In this document: one piece after another, positions 7,059 through 10,808 of the stretch
Position numbering within the stretch: position 1 is the first letter of the stretch
How the letters are laid out: each line of letters begins with the position of its first letter
Notes under the pieces: generated by a model
The model's database searches: none
What the model was told of the DNA's origin: nothing
Seen by the model: only the letters and a program-made list of their open reading frames with translations
Assembly (NCBI GenBank): GCA_013151115.1
Contig: JAADIW010000162.1
Coordinates: 1-10,808, forward strand
DNA: 10,808 nt
Direction: 5' to 3'
Origin: Caldisericota bacterium
GTDB taxonomy: Bacteria; Bipolaricaulota; Bipolaricaulia; Bipolaricaulales; Bipolaricaulaceae
Position numbers and translations under genes: made by a program

Positions 7059-7665
7059 GATGTTCCCCGTCGCGATAGCGGCGCAATAACGCGCTCGAGG
7101 CGATGTAAAAGACCGCCATCAGGCTGAAGAGCCCCAGGGAAAGCGCGGTGGAGACGAAGGAAAGTCCCACCCCCACTGCGAATCCCAGGGGCACCAGCGC
7201 GAACGCCATCCTGCGGTGGCGCACGAGCCGGGGATCGAGGTCCGGGGCGACGAGACGGGAGCCTCCGGTGGCGTACCACCACATCCCCCCGAGCGGGAGC
7301 GACACGGCGATCATATTGGAGCCGTAGAGGACGACGGCGCCCCTGGATGGAGGGCGCTGCCCCAAGATGGCGGTGGAGAAGGGGATCAGGGCCACGAACA
7401 ACAGGAACAGGATATTGAGCCACACCAGGATCTCGTCCGAGCGGCGGATGTGCCCGAAGATAGAGCGGTGGAGGGCCCAGAAGATCCCTAGCACCAGGAA
7501 GCCCATCGCGTAGGCGTAGAACTTCGGCCACGCCCCGATGAGGCTCGCGAGAGACCCCTCCGTGGATCCCGAGGGGATCAATTCCAGGACCAACAGGGTC
7601 ATGGCGATGGCGAATACCCCGTCCACCAACGTCCCTATCCGCCCGGTGCCGGATTCGACGCTCAC
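7039..7665 (-). CDS. TMEM175-family (DUF1211) potassium channel subunit
   Basis: Membrane protein of 208 aa with about six hydrophobic segments (roughly 10-30, 46-66, 78-100, 110-130, 152-172, 175-196). This matches bacterial TMEM175 proteins, which have one six-helix unit and form tetrameric cation channels. The first helix reads RIGTLVDGVFAIAMTLLVLE (9-28), which fits the family signature RxxxFSDxxxAxxxT with Arg9, Asp15, Ala19 and Thr23 kept. FSD has become LVD. The start is a GTG at 7665 with GGAGG 7 nt upstream. An open frame continues far upstream antisense to the next gene, but family homology begins here. The last 20 bp overlap the 3' end of tkt in convergent orientation. Likely roles are membrane potential or K+ flux; ion selectivity cannot be read from the sequence. 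Confidence 0.85.
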   Translation of the reverse strand: MSVESGTGRIGTLVDGVFAIAMTLLVLELIPSGSTEGSLASLIGAWPKFYAYAMGFLVLGIFWALHRSIFGHIRRSDEILVWLNILFLLFVALIPFSTAILGQRPPSRGAVVLYGSNMIAVSLPLGGMWWYATGGSRLVAPDLDPRLVRHRRMAFALVPLGFAVGVGLSFVSTALSLGLFSLMAVFYIASSALLRRYRDGEHLTGSGP

Positions 7666-7672
7666 AGAGGCT

Positions 7673-7677
7673 CCTCC
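7673..7677 (-). promoter_or_regulatory. Ribosome binding site deciding the GTG start of the TMEM175 gene
   Basis: GGAGG (minus strand) lies 7 nt before GTG 7665-7663. It separates the real gene from the long antisense open frame that continues upstream. Confidence 0.7.
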
Positions 7678-7709
7678 GCGGCCGGCAAGGACCCACGACG
7701 CATGGACCC

Positions 7710-7715
7710 ATTTTA
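7710..7715 (-). promoter_or_regulatory. Possible -10 box for the TMEM175 gene
   Basis: TAAAAT on the minus strand (5 of 6 to TATAAT) stands out in a very GC-rich gap, about 45 nt before the GTG start. No convincing -35 accompanies it (GGCCAT at 17 nt). Confidence 0.3.
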
Positions 7716-7767
7716 GCGCGGGACCGTGGGCGATGGCCGCGGTCGGACGGCGATGGGATCGGGGAAG

Positions 7768-8982
7768 ATGGATATACTCCCCCTCGTGGCCGGGGAAAGG
7801 GTGGCGGTGGTGCGGGCGGAGACATACGAGTCCGCATCCCTGAAGGCCGCGGTGGCACAGGCGTTGGACCTCCTCGGCGGGCCGGAGAGGTTCGTCCCCC
7901 GCGGGGCCAAGGTCTTCGTGAAGGTGAATTTGCTTCCACCCCCCTCTCCCCCCGAGCGCGCCATCGTGACCCATCCCGCGTTCGCCGAGGCCGTGCTCAC
8001 CCTCCTGCGGGAGATAACGCCCCGCATCACCGTGGGAGACGACGTGGACGGTTCCGAGAGCTTCGAGGTCACCGGCTATCGCAGGATATGCGACCGATTG
8101 GGGGTCGAGCTCATCAACCTGCGGGAACGGGGGTTCGTGGAGGTCGGGGTGGACGGGGACGTGTTGGAGAAGATCTATATCGCCAAGGCAGTGTTGGAGG
8201 CCGATGTAGTGGTGGACCTGCCCAAGCTCAAGACCCACGCCCTGACCCGGTTCACCGGCGCGGTGAAAAACCTCTACGGGATCATCCCCGCGGGGTTGCG
8301 GAAAAGGCTCCACGGCGACCACCCCGAACCCGACGAATTCTGCCGGGTCCTCGTGGATATCCTCCGGGTGGCGCGCCCCGCCCTCACGGTGATGGACGCG
8401 GTGGTGGCGATGGAGGGCGCGGGCCCGGCCAACGGGACGCCGCGGGACCTGGGACTCGTGATCGCCGGAGCCGATGCGGTGGCCGTGGACGCCGTGGCCC
8501 AGATGATCATCGGGCTCGATCCCCTCGGGGTCGGTACCACCCGCAGCGCCCACGCCCGGGGCCTGGGGATCGGGGATCCCGCGGAGATCGAGGTCGTGGG
8601 CGAGGGGATCGCGACCGTGCGTCCCGAGGGATTCCGATTTCCCCCGGCCGTGGGCGAGTTCATGGGGCGTCTACCCCCCGCGCTCATCCGATGGATCGTC
8701 GGCCATCTCCAGGCACGGCCGGTAGTGACCCGGGGAAGATGTGTGTCCTGCGGCGCCTGCGTGCGCGCGTGCCCCGTCGGCGCCGTCAACCTGCGCGGGG
8801 AGGCGGCCCGGATAGATCGGCGGTCGTGCATCCGGTGCATGTGTTGTCACGAGGCCTGCCGTTACGGGGCCATCGAGCTCGTCCTCGATCCCCTCGGGCG
8901 TCTCTTCCGATCCATCGGATCCCACGGCCTGGGTCGCCGGAAAAGGCAGGTTTCCCCAGCGGAGGGGAACAACGATGGGTGA
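7768..8982 (+). CDS. DUF362 family protein with C-terminal 2x[4Fe-4S] ferredoxin domain
   Basis: Probable cytoplasmic iron-sulfur protein; the reaction is not known to me. From the ATG at 7768 (404 aa), residues 12-300 match DUF362: VAVVRAETYES, KVFVKVNLLPP, the family motif VVDLPKLKTHALTRFTGAVK (about 148-167), then NLYGIIPAG. A ferredoxin domain follows, with CVSCGACVRACP (Cys325/328/331/335) and CIRCMCCHEAC (Cys354/357/360/364). These are two four-cysteine cluster motifs; the second has an extra Cys359 and no Pro after its last Cys. The start is uncertain: GTG 7726, ATG 7753, ATG 7768 and GTG 7801/7807 are all in frame and none has an ideal ribosome site. GGGGAAAGG before 7801 and the family's usual N-terminus make a shorter form possible. 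The stop overlaps the next start by 8 bp, so the two genes are translated together. Confidence 0.88.
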   Translation: MDILPLVAGERVAVVRAETYESASLKAAVAQALDLLGGPERFVPRGAKVFVKVNLLPPPSPPERAIVTHPAFAEAVLTLLREITPRITVGDDVDGSESFEVTGYRRICDRLGVELINLRERGFVEVGVDGDVLEKIYIAKAVLEADVVVDLPKLKTHALTRFTGAVKNLYGIIPAGLRKRLHGDHPEPDEFCRVLVDILRVARPALTVMDAVVAMEGAGPANGTPRDLGLVIAGADAVAVDAVAQMIIGLDPLGVGTTRSAHARGLGIGDPAEIEVVGEGIATVRPEGFRFPPAVGEFMGRLPPALIRWIVGHLQARPVVTRGRCVSCGACVRACPVGAVNLRGEAARIDRRSCIRCMCCHEACRYGAIELVLDPLGRLFRSIGSHGLGRRKRQVSPAEGNNDG

Positions 8983-9433
8983 GATACCGCGCGAAGAAGT
9001 GCGAAAGGAGCTGGATCGGCTCGCCACGCGGGGGCTAAGCCTGCTGGTGGAGAAGGGGGGGAGGGAGCTCTTCTCCTCCCGCGAAGGCGGGCTCAGGCCC
9101 CTCCTCGCGGCGGTCGAACGCCTCGGGGAGGCGATGGCCGGGGCCCGGGTCATCGACAAGGTGGTGGGCGGGGCGGCGGCCAAGGTCCTGATTTACGTGG
9201 GGGTGGCCGAGGTCTTCGCCGCCGTGGCCTCGCGGTCCGCGATCCGGGCACTACGGGCCGCGGGGATCCCCCTCGCGGCCCTACGGGTGGTGGAGCGGAT
9301 ACGGGGCCGGACCGGCGATCCCTGTCCTTTCGAGGCGCTGGCGGATGAGAACCCCGATCCGGTCGCGTTCTTCAGGGCACTGCGCCACCGCCTGGGGGGA
9401 TGTGGCCCGGGGGACGCGGGATCATCCCCCTGA
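8975..9433 (+). CDS. DUF1893 domain protein (cytidine deaminase-like fold)
   Basis: 152-aa protein. An N-terminal helix (about 4-25) is followed by the DUF1893 pattern: SLLVEKGGRELFSSREGGLR (22-41) then PLL, ARVIDKVVGGAAAKVLIYVG (57-76), SAIRALRAAGIPL and RGRTGDPCPFEAL. As I recall, a Thermotoga member of this family has a deaminase-like fold without the usual HAE/PCxxC zinc site. Here Cys of DPCPFE and the VVGGAAA stretch occupy the comparable places; family members often have Lys where this has the second Gly. Substrate and activity are unknown. The start has GGAGGGG (8961-8967) before it and overlaps the DUF362 gene as ATGGGTGA, a stop/start arrangement typical of coupled translation. That ties it functionally to the iron-sulfur partner. 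The last 15 residues are Gly/Pro-rich and unlikely to be structured. Confidence 0.85.
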   Translation: MGEIPREEVRKELDRLATRGLSLLVEKGGRELFSSREGGLRPLLAAVERLGEAMAGARVIDKVVGGAAAKVLIYVGVAEVFAAVASRSAIRALRAAGIPLAALRVVERIRGRTGDPCPFEALADENPDPVAFFRALRHRLGGCGPGDAGSSP

Positions 9434-9486
9434 GGGGCACGGGCCCCGGTCCGCGGAAAAAACGCGATCGACCAGCGGGATGTGAC

Positions 9487-9512
9487 AAGGGGCAGGGATA
9501 CCCCTGCCCCTT
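9487..9512. terminator. Perfect 11-bp hairpin between converging genes
   Basis: AAGGGGCAGGG (9487-9497) and CCCTGCCCCTT (9502-9512) are exact complements with an ATAC loop. It lies 54 bp after the DUF1893 stop and 43 bp after the stop of the minus-strand GEVED gene, so it can serve both. The stem is strong but neither side has a proper U-run (CTGTCC on plus, GTCACA on minus). Confidence 0.6.
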
Positions 9513-9554
9513 CTGTCCGGGGGTAGCCACCCGTGAAACCCCGTGGGCACGGAC

Positions 9555-10676
9555 TCAACCCTTTCCCTTCCCCTTGCCTTTCCCTTTACCGTCGCCCTCG
9601 TCTCCCTTGCCGCCGCCTTCCTTGCTTCCTCCCTTGCCCTTGCCTTTCCCTTCGCCTCCTCCCTTCCCCTTCTCCCCGCACCCGGGGCACTCCCCCTTCT
9701 CACCGCCTTTACCCGCGATCTTGTCCTCGGGGCCGCCCTTGTTCCCGGGATTGCCCGGGCCGGTCCCCACACAGTCATTACACGGGGGATTGCCGGGCGG
9801 CTGAGGATCTATCCCGTTGCCCACGCCGTTGTTTCCCTTCTTTATCTCCCTGGACCTCCTATGCCGTTCGGCGGGAGGGAGGGGATCCCCCACCCGCTGG
9901 GAGGCCGGTCCCGGACGGGTCTGTCGGGATCCGGGACGGTACACAGGCGGCAACGGGATGCCCTCGGGGACGCCCAGGCCCCGATGGCCCGTTTTGACCG
10001 AGACGATCCAGTCTTCCGTTTCACCGACCCGAAACCGCCCCTGCCCGTGCCACTCGCCCGTTTCCGGGGATATCGGCACCGGTTCGGTGGTCACGGTGAA
10101 CCTGGCCCAAACGTTGCCCCCCCTGCCCGCCGTCACCGCGACCACGATCCGGTAGACGCCGGGTTCTACCAAGTTGTAGGGGGGCCGATCTAACCGCAGG
10201 TTTCGGATCGCCCACTCGGGGACATCCACGCCCTGGACCCGGACCGAGCCCGCCCACGCGCCGTTCTGGGACCAGTCGAAGAGCGCATTCAAGTAGATGG
10301 GGGTACCGGGCGTGTAATCGGGGGGAACGGTCACCAACAGCTCTACCCCTTGGGTCTCGGCGGGCGCGAGTTCCTGGGTGAGGAGGCCGTCGTCATCGTC
10401 CCTGTCAACGACCAGCGGCTCCCCCTCGGACGAGGCCACTTGCCCCAGGAAGACCCCCGAGAAGGGGTTCAGGTGGGCGATGAGCCAATCGTCTCCCTCG
10501 AAGTTCTCCACGGTGGGGAAAAAGGGCAATATCTCGAAACCGGTGTAGAGGACCGAGGTGGCGAGGATCGCGGGGTCGTATTCCGGGGCGTCCCCGTACT
10601 CCGCTCCCTGTCCCCAACCCACGCTGACGACGGCCAACAATGCCCAACACACCGCGAATAAGAACCGATTGCCCAC
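9555..10676 (-). CDS. Secreted GEVED-domain protein with Lys/Gly-rich low-complexity tail
   Basis: 373-aa exported protein of unknown role. GTG at 10676 is chosen because AAGGGAGG lies 6 nt upstream and a signal peptide follows at once (GNRFLFAVCWALLAVVSV, likely cleaved near residue 24). The mature part opens with EYGDAPE (26-32), then has DRDDDDG (91-97), NALFDWSQNGAW (130-141) and GETEDW (218-223). These are the landmarks of GEVED-type beta-sandwich domains of bacterial surface and secreted proteins, which run from DYGDAP to GEVEDY. A Pro/Arg-rich linker (about 229-278) follows, then a tail (about 279-373) with CNDC (299-302), CPGC (330-333) and many Gly-Lys pairs, ending GKGKGKGKG. No LPxTG, type IX or other anchor is seen. 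The tail is low in hydrophobics and probably disordered; it might bind polyanions, surfaces or metal. It could also be annotated simply as hypothetical. Confidence 0.85.
   Translation of the reverse strand: MGNRFLFAVCWALLAVVSVGWGQGAEYGDAPEYDPAILATSVLYTGFEILPFFPTVENFEGDDWLIAHLNPFSGVFLGQVASSEGEPLVVDRDDDDGLLTQELAPAETQGVELLVTVPPDYTPGTPIYLNALFDWSQNGAWAGSVRVQGVDVPEWAIRNLRLDRPPYNLVEPGVYRIVVAVTAGRGGNVWARFTVTTEPVPISPETGEWHGQGRFRVGETEDWIVSVKTGHRGLGVPEGIPLPPVYRPGSRQTRPGPASQRVGDPLPPAERHRRSREIKKGNNGVGNGIDPQPPGNPPCNDCVGTGPGNPGNKGGPEDKIAGKGGEKGECPGCGEKGKGGGEGKGKGKGGSKEGGGKGDEGDGKGKGKGKGKG
9559..9677. repeat. Polypyrimidine/polypurine tract with a 16-bp direct repeat
   Basis: The plus strand is almost all C and T for about 120 bp because the minus strand encodes Gly-Lys repeats as GGN-AAR. 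CCCTTGCCTTTCCCTT occurs exactly at 9571-9586 and 9637-9652, offset by 66 bp (22 codons, in frame). Short mirror-symmetric pieces such as CCCTTTCCC are frequent. Confidence 0.8.
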
Positions 10677-10682
10677 GACACA

Positions 10683-10688
10683 CCTCCC
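10683..10688 (-). promoter_or_regulatory. Ribosome binding site fixing the GTG start of the GEVED gene
   Basis: GGGAGG on the minus strand lies 6 nt before GTG 10676-10674. It supports this start over upstream in-frame codons (to 10742) that would bury the signal peptide behind an Arg-rich extension. Confidence 0.75.
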
Positions 10689-10697
10689 TTCGCGTGA

Positions 10698-10719
10698 CCG
10701 CTTCGCGTCGCCGAAGCGG
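10698..10719. repeat. 8-bp inverted repeat upstream of the GEVED gene
   Basis: CCGCTTCG (10698-10705) and CGAAGCGG (10712-10719) are perfect complements around a 6-nt spacer, 22 bp before the GTG start. CTTCGCGT also occurs twice here as a direct repeat (10689-10696 and 10701-10708). It could be an operator or a leader hairpin; no promoter could be placed confidently in the 132 bp to the window end. Confidence 0.4.
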
Positions 10720-10739
10720 GAGTCCCTCCGGAGAACCAC

Positions 10740-10808
10740 CACCCCTTCCGCGACAACGGGATTTCATGGGAGAACCACATAGGAGGGAAAGTCCGCGACC
10801 GCCCCCTA
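10740..10808 (+). ncRNA. rnpB: Possible 5' end of RNase P RNA, truncated by window edge
   Basis: The plus strand at about 10780-10795 reads AGGAGGGAAAGTCCGCG. It contains GGAAAGTCC, the conserved 5' half of helix P4 in bacterial RNase P RNA (consensus near GAGGAAAGUCC). A small hairpin, ATGGG-AGAA-CC(A)CAT, precedes it where helix P3 would be. There is one extra G relative to the usual GAGGAAAG, and everything downstream is missing. The 5' end given is a guess. Alternatively this is only a Shine-Dalgarno site for a gene beyond the edge. Confidence 0.3.

Noticed and set aside
7773..7778. TATACT as a -10 box for the DUF362 gene
   Set aside because: It lies inside the chosen coding start and has no -35 partner. 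It would matter only if the shorter GTG start (7801 or 7807) were used, which I cannot show.
7666..8553. Minus-strand open frame extending the TMEM175 gene to 504 codons
   Set aside because: It is antisense to the DUF362 gene and has low-complexity His/Gly/Pro composition. Family homology and GGAGG place the start at GTG 7665.
9426..9437. CCCC-TGA-GGGG around the DUF1893 stop as a terminator
   Set aside because: Only a 4-5 bp stem with a 3-nt loop and no T-run. The 11-bp hairpin at 9487-9512 is a far better candidate.
9400..10193. Plus-strand frames rich in Pro/Leu/Ser over the low-complexity tail
   Set aside because: They are complements of the Gly-Lys repeats. The minus-strand frame has a signal peptide, GEVED landmarks and a good ribosome site.

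Overview
The window is GC-rich bacterial DNA, roughly two-thirds G+C by eye. It carries eight protein genes packed with short gaps, strong Shine-Dalgarno sites, GTG as well as ATG starts, and no IS element, tRNA, CRISPR or prophage gene that I can see. The core genes (gyrase A, tyrosyl-tRNA synthetase, transketolase) are bacterial. The E/R/G/P-rich proteins, with few Q, N and T residues, suggest a free-living, perhaps thermophilic and deep-branching lineage. Bipolaricaulota/Acetothermia-like or Deinococcus-Thermus-like bacteria come to mind, but this is weak inference and cannot be settled here.

Layout. (1) 3-1100 (+): 3' part of an unrecognised, cysteine-rich, presumably secreted metalloprotease of the metzincin type. 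(2) 4778-1166 (-): gyrA then tyrS, a two-gene operon with only a 10-nt gap. It ends at a 13-bp inverted repeat facing the protease gene. (3) 4779-4997: a 219-bp divergent regulatory gap with a good promoter for gyrA-tyrS and a perfect TATAAT -10 box for tkt. (4) 4998-7058 (+): transketolase. (5) 7665-7039 (-): a TMEM175-family potassium channel subunit whose 3' end overlaps the end of tkt by 20 bp. (6) 7768-9433 (+): a DUF362 protein with two [4Fe-4S] motifs and an overlapping DUF1893 gene, a translationally coupled pair of unknown function. (7) 9487-9512: a perfect 11-bp hairpin between converging genes. (8) 10676-9555 (-): a secreted GEVED-type protein with a Lys/Gly-rich low-complexity tail. 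(9) The right edge (about 10740-10808, +) has a short stretch resembling the 5' core of bacterial RNase P RNA, cut off by the window end.

The central genes are housekeeping (DNA supercoiling, translation, pentose phosphate/carbon metabolism), but two show unusual residues. The tyrosyl-tRNA synthetase lacks both lysines of KMSKS and the first His of HIGH. Gyrase A has Met in place of Ser83 in the quinolone-binding turn. The flanks are accessory: an exported protease, a channel, an Fe-S/DUF1893 pair and an exported low-complexity protein. The least explained parts are the DUF362-DUF1893 pair, the protease with its Cys/Pro cluster, and the GEVED protein. I see no clear multi-gene defence or biosynthetic system.
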